A DNA stretch of 64,000 nucleotides from Delftia tsuruhatensis NBRC 16741 (GCF_001571325.1 NZ_BCTO01000021.1:124001-188000), one strand, 5' to 3'. Positions 52,377 through 61,959 are shown, counted from the stretch's first letter. Program-made: numbers and translations. Notes: generated from the letters alone by a model not told the origin.

Positions 52377-53603
52377 ATGGCTGCCGAGCACTCTTCGCTG
52401 CCACCCGCCCAGGACCATGCACCGGCCAGCCGCAAGGCGCCGCTATGGCTGCTGGTGGTCGTGACCATCGTCGGCACGCTGGCCATGCACATGTTCCTGC
52501 CCGCCCTGCCCGATGCGGCACGCCAGCTCCAGGCCGGCGCCAGCCAGATGCAGCTGACCATCACGGTCTACATCCTGGGCCTGGGCGTGGGCCAGTTGAT
52601 CTATGGCCCGCTGTCGGACAGCCTGGGGCGCCGGCCCATGCTGCTGGCCGGACTCATCCTCTATGCGCTGGCCAGCCTGGCGGCCTTTCTCGCCCCGTCC
52701 GCCCCCTGGCTGATCGGCGCGCGGCTGCTCCAGGCGCTGGGCGGCTGCGCGGGCCTGGCCCTGGGCCGCGCCATTGCGCGCGATTCGAGCACGCCCGAGA
52801 ACGCCGTGGGCAGCCTGGCGCTGCTCAACCTGATGATGATGATCGGCCCCGGCATCGCGCCGGCCATCGGCTCGGCCATCGACGACGCCCTGGGCTGGCG
52901 CGCCATCTTCGGCACGCTGGCCGTGGTCGGCGGCGTGACGGCCTTCGCCATCTGGAAGCTGCTGCCCGAAACCGGCCAGCCCACGGGCCGCCTGCACCTG
53001 GGCACCATCCGCGACGACTACCGCAGCCTGCTGCGCTCGCCGGCCTTCGTAGGCTTTGCCGTGGGCGGCGGCTGCGCCACCACGTCCATCTATGCCTTCC
53101 TGGCGGCGGCGCCCTTCGTGTTCATCGAGCAGCTGCATTCCACCAAGCATGAGGTGGCCATCTACCTGGGCCTGCTCATGGGCGGCATGGCCGTGGGCAA
53201 TGCGCTGGCCCGCCAGCTGATACGCCACTGGCCCCTGGAGCGGCTGATGCTCAACGGCAATCTGCTGAGCCTGGCCAGCGCGGCCATGCTGCTGTTGCTG
53301 GCCCTGTTCAACCAGCTCACGCCGGCCATCGTGGTGGGGCTGATGGTGCTGTTCGCGCTGGGTTCGGGCCTGACCAGCCCTGCGGCGCTGGCCAGCGCGC
53401 TGAGCGTTCATCCGCGCCTCACGGGCTCGGCCGCAGGTGTCTACGGCAGCACGCAAATGGCCGTGGGCGGCCTGTGCACCTTGGGCGCCAGCCTGGGCAG
53501 CAACCCGGCGCTGTCGGCCGCGCTGGCCCTGGTCGTGGCGTGCGTGGTGGGGCAGTTGGGCTTTCGCAGCGCGCTGCGCCACGCGCAGCGTGCGCCCGGC
53601 TGA
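52377..53603 (+). CDS. Bcr/CflA-type multidrug efflux transporter
   Basis: The 408-residue major facilitator has twelve expected membrane segments. The conserved loop 2-3 motif is YGPLSDSLGRRPMLLAG at ~80, LGGCAGLALGRAIARD (motif C region, DHA1 type) is near 125, and VGSLALLNLMMMIGPGIAP follows. This is the Bcr/CflA drug-resistance branch, which exports bicyclomycin, sulphonamides and similar compounds by proton antiport. It starts one base after the MarR stop, so the pair forms an operon. The ATG at 52377 has no strong SD, and coupling to marR translation is likely. Confidence 0.88.
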   Translation: MAAEHSSLPPAQDHAPASRKAPLWLLVVVTIVGTLAMHMFLPALPDAARQLQAGASQMQLTITVYILGLGVGQLIYGPLSDSLGRRPMLLAGLILYALASLAAFLAPSAPWLIGARLLQALGGCAGLALGRAIARDSSTPENAVGSLALLNLMMMIGPGIAPAIGSAIDDALGWRAIFGTLAVVGGVTAFAIWKLLPETGQPTGRLHLGTIRDDYRSLLRSPAFVGFAVGGGCATTSIYAFLAAAPFVFIEQLHSTKHEVAIYLGLLMGGMAVGNALARQLIRHWPLERLMLNGNLLSLASAAMLLLLALFNQLTPAIVVGLMVLFALGSGLTSPAALASALSVHPRLTGSAAGVYGSTQMAVGGLCTLGASLGSNPALSAALALVVACVVGQLGFRSALRHAQRAPG

Positions 53604-53717
53604 GGGCCATGGTCCCCGAGGCGACGGCCCGGCCGCGCGGAGCGCAGGCGGGGCCAGGGCCTCGATTACATTGGCGCAGCCGTGGGCCCTTGCCACGGAC
53701 CACAGGAGACAAAAAAC

Positions 53718-54617
53718 ATGCGCCAACTTTCCTTTTCCATCGTCCTGCGCCAGGCCGCCTCCGGCACGCTGGCGGCCGCCGCGCTGCTGGCCGGCCCGGC
53801 CGCCCAGGCCGGCTCCATCGAGGCCGCCGAGTTCAAGAGCGCCACGCTGCAGCGCAGCTGGACCTACAACGTCTACCTGCCCACGGGCTACGACGCCCAG
53901 TCCAGGCTGCGCTATCCCGTCATGTACCTGCTGCACGGCAACGACGGCCAGCGCAACGACTGGCCCGTCAAGGGCAACCTGCTGCGCACGGTGGACCAGC
54001 TGATCCAGAACGGGGAGATCCCGCCCGCCATCATCGTCATGCCCGACGCGGGAACGACCTGGTACGTGGACCTCAAGGAGCCCATGGAGACGGCCTTCTT
54101 CCAGGACCTCGTCCCCCATGTCGAGAAGAAGTACCGCACCCTCACCAGCCGCGATGGCCGCGTGATCGGCGGCCTGTCCATGGGCGGCTATGGCGCGCTG
54201 CGCTACGTGCTCAAGTACCCCGAGAAATTCCAGGCCGCCGCCCTGCTCAGCCCTGCCATCTACAACCCAGAGCCGCCCGCCGATTCCTCGGCACGCTCGG
54301 TCAAGGTCTTTGCCGAACCTCACACGGGCGGCCAGTACAGCACCACGGTCTGGAAGAGCTACAACTACCCCGTGCTGTGGGACAGCTTTCTCGCCCGCAA
54401 GATCAGCGTGCCCATGTACATCAACTCGGGCGACGACGATGAATTCATGATCGAGTCCGACGCCGCCCAGCTCTACGCCCAGCTGCGCAGGAACAAGCAG
54501 CCTGCCGAGCTGCGCATCGTCAACGGCAAGCATGAATGGCCGGTCTGGGAAAGCACCATCGGCGACGCGCTCAAGTATGTGTTCCGCACTGTGCGCCGCC
54601 CGCAGGCGGACAACTGA
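53718..54617 (+). CDS. secreted esterase of the PF00756 (esterase D-like) family
   Basis: The 299-residue alpha/beta hydrolase has a signal peptide (hydrophobic core ~16-30, cleavage near AAQA/GS). The serine motif is GLSMGGYGALRY with Ser154, an Asp region is DDDEFMIESD, and the His is in NGKHEWPVW near 276. The N-terminal block SWTYNVYLPTGYD is typical of the family shared by antigen 85, feruloyl esterases and S-formylglutathione hydrolase. The substrate is unknown. CAGGAG lies before the ATG at 53718. It ends just before a strong bidirectional terminator. Confidence 0.87.
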   Translation: MRQLSFSIVLRQAASGTLAAAALLAGPAAQAGSIEAAEFKSATLQRSWTYNVYLPTGYDAQSRLRYPVMYLLHGNDGQRNDWPVKGNLLRTVDQLIQNGEIPPAIIVMPDAGTTWYVDLKEPMETAFFQDLVPHVEKKYRTLTSRDGRVIGGLSMGGYGALRYVLKYPEKFQAAALLSPAIYNPEPPADSSARSVKVFAEPHTGGQYSTTVWKSYNYPVLWDSFLARKISVPMYINSGDDDEFMIESDAAQLYAQLRRNKQPAELRIVNGKHEWPVWESTIGDALKYVFRTVRRPQADN

Positions 54618-54632
54618 GCCAGGCCATGAAGC

Positions 54633-54664
54633 AAAAAAAGGGGAGCCGGCCGGCTCCCCTTTTT
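54633..54664 (+). terminator. perfect bidirectional terminator between esterase and fumC
   Basis: GGGGAGCCGG and CCGGCTCCCC (54640-54659) are perfect complements, flanked by an A7 run on the left and a T5 run on the right, so it works for both converging genes. Confidence 0.9.
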
Positions 54665-54681
54665 GATTGCATCAGCAGGTC

Positions 54682-56073
54682 TTACAGATTGCCGACCATC
54701 TTGGCAGGGATCACCCAGGCGTCGAACTGTTCACCGGTCAGGTGGCCCGATGCCACGGCCGCTTCGCGCAGGCTGGAGCCTTCCTTGTGCGCCTTCTTGG
54801 CGATGTAGGCCGCCTTGTCGTAGCCGATGTGCGGGTTCAGCGCCGTCACCAGCATCAGCGAGCGCTGCACCAGCTCGGTGATGCGCTCGCGGTTGGGCTC
54901 GATGCCCACGGCGCAGTGGTCGTTGAAGCTCTTCATGCCATCGGCCAGCAGGCGCACGCTCTGCAGGAAGTTGTGCGAAACCATGGGGCGGAACACGTTC
55001 AGCTCGAAGTTGCCCGAGGCGCCGCCGAAGTTGATGGCCACGTCGTTGCCGAAGACCTGGGCCGCCAGCATGGTCACCGCCTCGCTCTGCGTGGGGTTGA
55101 CCTTGCCGGGCATAATGGACGAGCCGGGCTCGTTCTCGGGGATGGAGATCTCGCCCAGGCCGCTGCGCGGGCCCGAGGCCAGCCAGCGCACGTCGTTGGC
55201 GATCTTCATCATGCTGGCGGCCAGCGTCTTGAGCGCGCCGTGGGCGTGGACCAGGCCGTCGCACGAAGCCAGGGCCTCGAACTTGCTGGGCGCCGTCACG
55301 AACGGGTAGCCGGTGAGCTGGGACAGCTCGGCCGCCACGCCCTCGGCATAGCCCTTGGGCGCATTCAGGCCCGTGCCCACGGCCGTGCCGCCCAGCGCCA
55401 GCTCGTACAGGTGCGGCAGCGCGGCGCGCACATGCTTTTCGCCATGGGCCAGCTGGGCCACCCAGCCCGAGATTTCCTGGCCCAGCGTCAGCGGCGTGGC
55501 GTCCTGCAGATGGGTGCGGCCGATCTTGACGATGTCGGCATAGGCCTCGCTCTTGGCCTGCAGCGTATTGCGCAGCAGGGCAATGGCGGGCAGCAGCTTT
55601 TGCTCGATGGCCGTGACGGCAGCCACGTGCATGGCGGTCGGGAATACGTCGTTGCTCGACTGGCTCTTGTTCACGTCGTCATTGGGGTGGACCAGGCGCG
55701 ACTCGCCTCGCTCGCCACCGAGGATTTCGCTGGCGCGGTTGGCCAGCACCTCGTTGACGTTCATGTTGGTCTGCGTGCCCGAGCCGGTCTGCCAGACTAC
55801 CAGCGGGAACTCGTCCGGGTGCTTGCCGGCGATCACCTCGTCGGCGGCGGCCAGGATGGCCCGGGTCTTCTTCTCGTCGAGCAGGCCCAGCTTGTGGTTG
55901 ACGGTGGCCGAGGCCTTCTTGACCTGGGCCAGCGCGTGGATGATCTCGCGCGGCTGCTGCTCGCCGCTGATGTCGAAGTTCTGCAGCGAACGCTGCGTCT
56001 GCGCACCCCAAAGCTTGTCTGCGGGGACGGCTATGGGTCCGAAAGTGTCTTTTTCCTGGCGGGTCGCGGTCAT
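54682..56073 (-). CDS. fumC: class II fumarase
   Basis: The 463-residue protein is a full-length FumC. It begins [25 protein letters not shown], has [15 protein letters not shown] at ~95, [14 protein letters not shown] at ~135, the [11 protein letters not shown] block with the active-site His region before it, and the superfamily signature [13 protein letters not shown] at ~318. It hydrates fumarate to malate in the TCA cycle and needs no iron. The ATG at 56073 starts the conserved region. The gene is divergent from a class I fumarase at 56387, across a 313-bp region (56074-56386) in which no clear promoter was assigned. Confidence 0.94.
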   Translation of the reverse strand: MTATRQEKDTFGPIAVPADKLWGAQTQRSLQNFDISGEQQPREIIHALAQVKKASATVNHKLGLLDEKKTRAILAAADEVIAGKHPDEFPLVVWQTGSGTQTNMNVNEVLANRASEILGGERGESRLVHPNDDVNKSQSSNDVFPTAMHVAAVTAIEQKLLPAIALLRNTLQAKSEAYADIVKIGRTHLQDATPLTLGQEISGWVAQLAHGEKHVRAALPHLYELALGGTAVGTGLNAPKGYAEGVAAELSQLTGYPFVTAPSKFEALASCDGLVHAHGALKTLAASMMKIANDVRWLASGPRSGLGEISIPENEPGSSIMPGKVNPTQSEAVTMLAAQVFGNDVAINFGGASGNFELNVFRPMVSHNFLQSVRLLADGMKSFNDHCAVGIEPNRERITELVQRSLMLVTALNPHIGYDKAAYIAKKAHKEGSSLREAAVASGHLTGEQFDAWVIPAKMVGNL

Positions 56074-56386
56074 TGGTGTGGACTCCTTGGTGAAAACAAC
56101 GCGGCGCAGTTGGCTGGAGGCAGGTCGGCGGGCCGCGCGCTGCGTGGCTCGGGGATGTCTGGCTGGCGGGGCCGCAATGGCAAAAACCCGCCCATGGTAA
56201 CTCCGCAAATGGGAACCTCTCGCATCCATCCCCCACTGAGGTGTCGCCGAGGCGGGCTTGTCCAGGCAAACCCCTCGACTCTTGTACAAGACTGCACCCC
56301 TTGCGTGCACTTTCCGCCGCGCAGCGCCGATAATCGCCCCCGGGATTCCCCTCCCCTGTTCCCCCGATCAAAAAGACACCCCACCG

Positions 56387-57940
56387 ATGACCACCACGAT
56401 CCGCCAGCAGGACCTGATCGATTCGATCGCAGGCGCCCTGCAGTACATCAGCTACTACCACCCCGCCGACTACATCGCCCACCTGGCCCGCGCCTACGAG
56501 CGCGAGCAGAGCCCGGCGGCCAAGGACGCGATGGCCCAGATCCTGACCAACTCCAAGATGTCGGCCACCGGCCACCGCCCGATCTGCCAGGACACCGGCA
56601 TCGTCAACGTGTTCCTGAAGGTGGGCATGGACGTGCGCTGGGAAGGCTTCACGGGCGGCCTGGAAGACGCCATCAACGAAGGCGTGCGCCGCGGCTACAA
56701 CCACCCCGACAACACGCTGCGCGCCTCCGTCGTGGCCGATCCGCTGTTCGCGCGCAAGAACACCAAGGACAACACGCCTGCCGTCATCAACGTGCAGATC
56801 GTGCCCGGCGACAAGCTGGACGTGACCGTGGCGGCCAAGGGCGGCGGCTCGGAGAACAAGTCCAAGATGATCATGATGAACCCCAGCGACAACCTGGTGG
56901 ACTGGGTTCTCAAGACCGTTCCGACCATGGGCGCGGGCTGGTGCCCGCCGGGCATGCTGGGCATCGGCATCGGCGGCACCGCCGAGAAGGCCGTTCTGCT
57001 GGCCAAGGAAAGCCTGATGGAAGACCTGGACATGTACGAGCTGCAGGCCAAGGCCGCGCGCGGCGAAAAGCTCGACCAGGTCGAGGAACTGCGCCTGGAG
57101 CTGTACGAGAAGGTCAACGCCCTGGGCATTGGCGCGCAAGGCCTGGGCGGCCTGGCAACCGTGCTGGACATCAAGATCAAGATGTACCCCACGCATGCGG
57201 CCTCCAAGCCCGTGGCCATGATCCCCAACTGCGCGGCCACGCGCCACGCGCACTTCGTGATGGACGGCTCCGGCGCGGTCTACATGGACGCCCCCTCGCT
57301 GGACCTGTGGCCCAAGATCGACTGGGAGCCCGACTACAACAAGTCGCGCCGCGTGGACCTCAACGCCCTGACCAAGGAAGAAGTGGCCAGCTGGAAGCCC
57401 GGCGACACACTGCTGCTCAACGGCAAGATGCTCACGGGCCGCGATGCCGCCCACAAGCGCATCCAGGACATGCTGGCCAAGGGCGAGAAGCTGCCCGTGG
57501 ACTTCACCAACCGCGTGATCTACTACGTCGGCCCGGTGGACCCGGTCAAGGACGAAGCCGTGGGCCCCGCAGGCCCGACGACGGCCACCCGCATGGACAA
57601 GTTCACCGACATGATGCTGGAGCAGACCGGCCTGATCGCCATGATCGGCAAGGCCGAGCGCGGCCCGGTGGCCATCGAGTCCATCAAGAACCACAAGTCG
57701 GCCTACCTGATGGCCGTGGGCGGCGCCGCCTACCTGGTGTCCAAGGCCATCAAGAACGCCAAGGTCGTGGGCTTCGAGGACCTGGGCATGGAAGCCATCT
57801 ACGAATTCGACGTGGTGGACATGCCCGTGACCGTGGCCGTGGATGCCGGCGGCACCAGCGCCCACATCACCGGCCCTGCCGAATGGCAAAAGCGCATCGC
57901 ATCCGGCGAGTTCAAGACCATTGAGATTGCCTCGGCCTGA
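56387..57940 (+). CDS. fumA: class I (iron-sulfur) fumarate hydratase
   Basis: The 517-residue protein begins TTTIRQQDLIDSIAGALQYISYYHP. It has TGHRPICQDTGIVNVFLKVG at ~60-79 with a cluster Cys, GGGSENKSKMIMMNPSDN, MGAGWCPPGMLGIGIGGTAEKAVLLAKE at ~180 with a second Cys, and a C-terminal beta domain with VGPVDPVKDEAVGPAGPTTATRMDKFTD (landmarks). This is the one-subunit Fe-S fumarase type, sensitive to oxygen and superoxide. It may be called FumA or FumB by different annotators. Only a weak SD precedes the ATG at 56387. Confidence 0.92.
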   Translation: MTTTIRQQDLIDSIAGALQYISYYHPADYIAHLARAYEREQSPAAKDAMAQILTNSKMSATGHRPICQDTGIVNVFLKVGMDVRWEGFTGGLEDAINEGVRRGYNHPDNTLRASVVADPLFARKNTKDNTPAVINVQIVPGDKLDVTVAAKGGGSENKSKMIMMNPSDNLVDWVLKTVPTMGAGWCPPGMLGIGIGGTAEKAVLLAKESLMEDLDMYELQAKAARGEKLDQVEELRLELYEKVNALGIGAQGLGGLATVLDIKIKMYPTHAASKPVAMIPNCAATRHAHFVMDGSGAVYMDAPSLDLWPKIDWEPDYNKSRRVDLNALTKEEVASWKPGDTLLLNGKMLTGRDAAHKRIQDMLAKGEKLPVDFTNRVIYYVGPVDPVKDEAVGPAGPTTATRMDKFTDMMLEQTGLIAMIGKAERGPVAIESIKNHKSAYLMAVGGAAYLVSKAIKNAKVVGFEDLGMEAIYEFDVVDMPVTVAVDAGGTSAHITGPAEWQKRIASGEFKTIEIASA

Positions 57941-57957
57941 CGCCGGCGCCAAGCGCA

Positions 57958-57984
57958 AAGAGGCCGCCTTCGGGCGGTCTTTTC
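57958..57984 (+). terminator. Rho-independent terminator after fumA
   Basis: AGGCCGCC-TTCG-GGCGGTCT (57961-57980, one mismatch pair) is followed by TTTTCATT, 18 bp after the fumA stop. Confidence 0.75.
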
Positions 57985-58040
57985 ATTGGCGCGGGCATTT
58001 GTGACAGACTGCCCGCTGCCTGCAACACTGCCCATTCAAC

Positions 58041-58673
58041 ATGACCACCGCGCTCGTCCTCATCGCCCTGCTGGCCGTGACCAGCCTGGCGTGGCGCCTG
58101 TCCTCCCGCCGCCATGTCCTGCCCTGCCCGTCCTGGCTGCGCTGGATGGTCGAGCTTGACAACCCCTTCGCGGCCAGCAACAAGGCCGCCTTCATCGTCG
58201 GGCAACTGCAGATCCAGCCAGGCATGAAGGTGCTGGACGCGGGCTGCGGCCCGGGCCGCGTCACCCTGCCGTTGGCACGTGCCGTCGGTGCGCAGGGACA
58301 GGTGCTGGCCGTGGACCTGCAGCCGGCCATGCTCGAACAGGTGGCGGCCAAGGCGTGCGCGCAGGGGCTGGAGAATGTGCGCACCCAGGCGGCGGCGCTG
58401 GGCCAGGGGCAGCTGGCAGCCGAGCAGCACGACCGCGCCGTGATGGCCGCCGTGCTGGGAGAGATCCCGGACCGCCAGGCCGCGCTGGCCGACGTGTTCC
58501 AGAGCCTGCGCCCCGGCGGCCTGCTGGCCGTGGCCGAGCTGGTCTTCGACCCGCATTTCCAGCGCCGCACCAGCGTGGAAAAGCTGGCAGGCAAGGCAGG
58601 CTTCATCCCCCACTCCTTCCACGGCCATGCGGCCGCCTATCTGCTGGTGCTGCAGCGCCCTCTCCAACCATGA
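58041..58673 (+). CDS. membrane-anchored class I SAM methyltransferase
   Basis: The 210-residue protein has one N-terminal hydrophobic helix (ALVLIALLAVTSLAWRL, ~4-20) and then a class I methyltransferase domain: KVLDAGCGPGRVTLPLARAVG (motif I, ~72-92), VLAVDLQPAMLEQV (motif II) and LRPGGLLAVAELVFDP (motif IV/V). The acceptor is unknown. Its stop overlaps the start of the acetyltransferase gene (ATGA at 58670), so the two are cotranscribed. Confidence 0.82.
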   Translation: MTTALVLIALLAVTSLAWRLSSRRHVLPCPSWLRWMVELDNPFAASNKAAFIVGQLQIQPGMKVLDAGCGPGRVTLPLARAVGAQGQVLAVDLQPAMLEQVAAKACAQGLENVRTQAAALGQGQLAAEQHDRAVMAAVLGEIPDRQAALADVFQSLRPGGLLAVAELVFDPHFQRRTSVEKLAGKAGFIPHSFHGHAAAYLLVLQRPLQP

Positions 58674-59257
58674 CCACCACACATTCTCCTGTAGCGACCC
58701 TGCGGACCCCGCGCCTGATACTGCGCCAGTGGCAGGCCGGCGACCGGCAGCCCTTTGCCGCGCTGAATGCCGACCCACAGGTCATGGAGCACTTTCCGGC
58801 ACTGCTCAGCCGTGAACAAAGCGATGCCATGGCAGACAGGATCCAGGCACTGATCGAGGAACGCGGCTGGGGCTTCTGGGCGGCAGAGCACCTTGCCAGT
58901 GGCGAGTTCATGGGCTTCATCGGGCTGCACACTCCCGCCGCGTCTTTGCCGTTCTCGCCCTGCGTGGAAATCGGCTGGCGGCTCGCCCGGCCTTTCTGGG
59001 GCCAGGGCCTGGCCAGCGAAGGCGCGCGGGCGGCGCTGGCGCACGGCTTCGGCGCGTTGCATCTGGAGTCCATCGTCTCGTTCACCGCGCTGTCCAACCT
59101 GCGTTCGCAGGCCGTGATGCAGCGCCTGGGCATGGAGCGCGACGCCCATGACTTCGACCATCCGGAGGTGCCGGCAGGCCATGCGCTGCGCAGGCATTGC
59201 CTGTACCGCCTGACACATGCCCAATGGCTGCAGCAGCAAGCCATGGCCCGAGCATGA
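58670..59257 (+). CDS. GNAT-family N-acetyltransferase, RimJ/RimL-like
   Basis: The 195-residue protein has LRTPRLILRQWQAGDRQPFAALNADPQVMEHFP at the start, GFIGLHTP in the middle, EIGWRLARPFWGQGLASEGARAALAHGF (acetyl-CoA loop, ~100-127), and the end block SFTALSNLRSQAVMQRLGM. This is the Acetyltransf_3 layout of RimJ/RimL and related enzymes that acetylate N-termini or small molecules. It overlaps the methyltransferase stop and lies 58 bp before murI. The substrate is not predictable. Confidence 0.86.
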   Translation: MTTTHSPVATLRTPRLILRQWQAGDRQPFAALNADPQVMEHFPALLSREQSDAMADRIQALIEERGWGFWAAEHLASGEFMGFIGLHTPAASLPFSPCVEIGWRLARPFWGQGLASEGARAALAHGFGALHLESIVSFTALSNLRSQAVMQRLGMERDAHDFDHPEVPAGHALRRHCLYRLTHAQWLQQQAMARA

Positions 59258-59315
59258 ACGCGCCCGAGCGGGCATACTGGGCGCCGCCTCCAAAAGCCTT
59301 TATCCGCATCTCCAC

Positions 59316-60206
59316 ATGACCTCCCCGGCCTCTCCCATCGGCGTCTTCGACAGCGGCATCGGCGGCCTCAGCGTGCTGCAGGCGCTGCGCCATGAGCTGC
59401 CGCATGAGCGCTTCATCTACCTGGCCGACAGCGGCTATGCACCGTATGGCGATGCACGCGGCGACGCCTTCGTGCAGCAGCGCACGCGCACCATTGCGCG
59501 CCACCTGTGCGAGCAGCACCAGATCAAGGTACTGGTGATCGCCTGCAATACGGCCACGGCCGCTGCCGTGGACATGCTGCGCGCTGAAATGCCCGAACTG
59601 CCCCTGATCGGTGTGGAGCCCGCCATCAAGCCCGCTTCGCTATCGAGCCAGACCGGCCACGTGGGCGTTATGGCCACGCGCGGCACGGTGAGCAGTGCGC
59701 GCTTTGCCCGGTTGGTGGCCGACCATGGCCAGCGCTTGCAATTCCATGTCCAGCCCTGCGACGGTCTGGCCAAGGCCATCGAGGAAAGCACGGAGCAGCC
59801 CGTTCCCGCCGACCCCATGGCCACCGAGGTCGCGCGCCTGTGCGCCAGGTATGTGAATGCCCTGGGCAGCTTCGGACAGAAGACGGGCGAGATGGATTCC
59901 CTGGTGCTGGGCTGCACCCACTACATATTCGCCCGCGAGCAGTTGCGCACGCTGCTGGGGCCGGACATCCAGTTCATCGACACCGGTGCCCCAGTGGCCC
60001 GCCAGACGCGGCGCGTGCTGGACCGCCTGGGCACCCTGGCCAGCGAAACAGGACCCTTGCCCGCGGCGGAGGGCCAGGTCCGGTTGATGACCACGGGATC
60101 GCTGCAGGCCCTGCAGTCCGCCGCATCGCGCTGGCTGGATCTGCCCGCGCAATGCTGCTCGTCCGTTCAGGTCGGCGAATCCAGCGCCATCCCCACGGCC
60201 GCTTGA
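59316..60206 (+). CDS. murI: glutamate racemase
   Basis: The 296-residue enzyme has the phosphate-like loop VFDSGIGGLSVL at ~10-21. The two catalytic cysteines are in VIACNTATAAA (Cys77) and LGCTHYIF (Cys200), and YLADSGYAPYG is at ~35. It makes D-glutamate for peptidoglycan in the cytoplasm. A middle insertion (ESTEQPVPADPMATEV) and a slightly long C-terminus are usual in this family in betaproteobacteria. The start ATG at 59316 is preceded by a weak SD. Confidence 0.93.
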   Translation: MTSPASPIGVFDSGIGGLSVLQALRHELPHERFIYLADSGYAPYGDARGDAFVQQRTRTIARHLCEQHQIKVLVIACNTATAAAVDMLRAEMPELPLIGVEPAIKPASLSSQTGHVGVMATRGTVSSARFARLVADHGQRLQFHVQPCDGLAKAIEESTEQPVPADPMATEVARLCARYVNALGSFGQKTGEMDSLVLGCTHYIFAREQLRTLLGPDIQFIDTGAPVARQTRRVLDRLGTLASETGPLPAAEGQVRLMTTGSLQALQSAASRWLDLPAQCCSSVQVGESSAIPTAA

Positions 60207-60207
60207 A

Positions 60208-60819
60208 TCACGGCTGCGCCTGCCACAGGCGCCGGCCCGAGTGGTCCATCCAGCTCAGGTACAGCCGCAGCTCGAACTCCAGCTGGTGGTATTCGGGCTC
60301 CATGTGGGTGCACAACTGGTAGAAGGCCTTGTCGTGATCGGGCTCGCGCAGGTGGGCCAGCTCGTGGACGACGATCATGCGCAAAAAAGCCTCGGGCGCT
60401 TGCTTGAACAGTGCACCGATGCGGATCTCATGCCGTGCATTGAGGCGGCTTCCCTGCACCACGGCGCGGCGCGTGTGCAGGCCCAGGGCGTTGTGGACCA
60501 CATGGATGCGGCCGTCGTAGGCTACCTTGTTCAGCGTGCCGGCATTGCGCATGTGCCGGCCCTTGAGGGCATCCACATAGTCATAGAGGCTCTTGTCCGT
60601 GCGCACGGCATGGGCCTCGGGATGCTTGCGCAGCAGCCAGGCCTCGGCCTTGTCATCGGCCAGCCAGCCACGCACCTGTGACTGCAGCGCGGCCGGGTAG
60701 GCGGACAGGTAGGGAAGCGGCAGTGCACCGCCAGCCACCTCGCGCCGCTGCTCGCGCTGGCGGCGCACGGTCTCGGTGACTGCTCCGGAATACTTGGGCG
60801 TGCTGGCCTGTGCCGCCAT
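60208..60819 (-). CDS. YgjP-like M48-type metallopeptidase (DUF45)
   Basis: The 203-residue protein has the zinc site VVHELAHLREPDHDKAFYQL with the HExxH motif and a third His (HDKAF region) near 155-175, then HMEPEYHQLEFELRLYLSW. This is the YgjP/SprT-like minimal metallopeptidase fold. A basic N-terminal third follows the start MAAQAST. Its stop lies 1 bp from the convergent murI stop. The biological substrate is unknown. The start at 60819 has a poor SD; upstream in-frame codons look unconserved. Confidence 0.82.
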   Translation of the reverse strand: MAAQASTPKYSGAVTETVRRQREQRREVAGGALPLPYLSAYPAALQSQVRGWLADDKAEAWLLRKHPEAHAVRTDKSLYDYVDALKGRHMRNAGTLNKVAYDGRIHVVHNALGLHTRRAVVQGSRLNARHEIRIGALFKQAPEAFLRMIVVHELAHLREPDHDKAFYQLCTHMEPEYHQLEFELRLYLSWMDHSGRRLWQAQP

Positions 60820-60851
60820 GGCTGTACGCTGCGCGGGGCAGCGCCTTGCGC

Positions 60852-61478
60852 TCAATGCAGGTGGCGGGGCCGGCGGTTGCCGCCGTGGCCCGAACCCGAT
60901 CCGCCCATGCCGCGCGGCGGCTTGCCGATCTCCAGCGAGCTGACCAGGGCGTCGAAGCGCTGGGAGAACAGCTTGTCGATCTCCTGCACCACGCCACCCA
61001 GCTCGGAGCCGTCGAAATGGCGCTCCATCAGGTTGACCACGTCCTGCACCAGCAGGTCGCGCTGCACTTGCATGATGGCCGCGGGCGTCGGGCCCACGAA
61101 GAGCATGACGAAGTCGTCGCGCGACTCGGCCTCTTCGGACTCCTCTTCCTCGTCGAACTCGGTGTCGTAGAAGGTCACCTCGATGGCAGCGCCCTGCTCG
61201 GCCAGCTCGTTGATGCCCATGCACATGTCGTCCAGCGACTGGCGGAAGTCCTCATCGCCGCGCACCGTCCAGCACACCTGGAGCAGGCGCTCCTTGGTAT
61301 CGAACTGGATGCCAGGCTCTTCTTCGTAGACGCTGCCAGCGCCATCGGCCAGGGAGCGGGCACCCGCATACTTCCACAGCGGGCCCAGCGCTTCCTGCAA
61401 CTGCTCGTAGGTCGTGTCGGGGCGCAGCAGCACCTGGCCGTGCACGTGGATTTCAAATGGAGCGTTGTAATTCGACAT
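60852..61478 (-). CDS. conserved hypothetical protein, DUF6806-like
   Basis: The 208-residue acidic protein begins MSNYNAPFEIHVHGQVLLRPDTTYEQLQEALGPLWKYAGARSL. It has an alternating strand/helix pattern (LLQVCWTVRGDEDFRQSLDDMC, IEVTFYDTEFDEEEE) and a Gly/His-rich tail (GMGGSGSGHGGNRRPRHLH). It resembles proteins of Comamonadaceae that I recall as DUF6806; that label is tentative. No catalytic motif is visible. It lies 32 bp upstream of the YgjP-like gene on the same strand. Confidence 0.7.
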   Translation of the reverse strand: MSNYNAPFEIHVHGQVLLRPDTTYEQLQEALGPLWKYAGARSLADGAGSVYEEEPGIQFDTKERLLQVCWTVRGDEDFRQSLDDMCMGINELAEQGAAIEVTFYDTEFDEEEESEEAESRDDFVMLFVGPTPAAIMQVQRDLLVQDVVNLMERHFDGSELGGVVQEIDKLFSQRFDALVSSLEIGKPPRGMGGSGSGHGGNRRPRHLH

Positions 61479-61806
61479 GTTCTCGTCTGGGATGAGTTTG
61501 GCCACACCTGTCACGCCGCACCATGTGCCACGATCAATGTCAACGGAACGCATGCAGGCATCGCCATCACTGTCTGCCCGAGCCGCGCCATCCAGGCAAG
61601 CAGCCCGGGGCCTGATGAAGGGATTCTCGCACGTAATGCAGCCGGCAAGGACTTGGCGGCGCATGGCCACAATGCGGTGCTGCAAGAGCACGAAGCCAGC
61701 AACATGCACTGCGCAGCGCCGCGAAACATTGCGCAACCGCAGCATTCGCCTTAACGCAAAATTGCTACAAAGATTGCAGCATCAGAACGTTGCTGCACAT
61801 AGCTCA
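61479..61806. other. intergenic region with no recognised feature
   Basis: These 328 bp lie between the DUF6806-like gene and the tRNA-Leu gene. Frames here are short and lack coding bias. No promoter, repeat or terminator was recognised with confidence. Confidence 0.6.
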
Positions 61807-61897
61807 TGGTGCCCCGAGCCGGGATCGAACCGGCACGCCCCTGTTCGGAAGCGGCGGATTTTAAGTCCGCAGTGTCTACCAATTTCACCATCGGGGC
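61807..61897 (-). tRNA. tRNA-Leu (anticodon UAA)
   Basis: Read on the minus strand, a GCCCCGA/TCGGGGC acceptor stem, a long variable arm, the T loop GTTCGATCCCGGC and a genomically encoded CCA (61807-61809) are present. The anticodon loop ACTTAAAAT gives anticodon TAA. In E. coli a Leu-UAA tRNA ends the glyW-cysT-leuZ series; the order here is similar but broken up. Confidence 0.95.
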
Positions 61898-61959
61898 CCT
61901 GCGCCGCAGCGTCACAGGCCAACGCAAGCTGCTCATGCCTGCGAACTGCAGCACCAACG

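Noticed and set aside
52443-54533. Long minus-strand frame opposite the efflux and esterase genes
   Set aside because: The + strand encodes clear MFS and hydrolase motifs; the minus frame is His/Gln/Gly-rich as expected for a shadow.
54667-57924. Open frame of more than 1000 codons on the + strand across fumC and fumA
   Set aside because: It is antisense to fumC and out of frame with fumA; it results from high GC and lack of stops in shadow frames.
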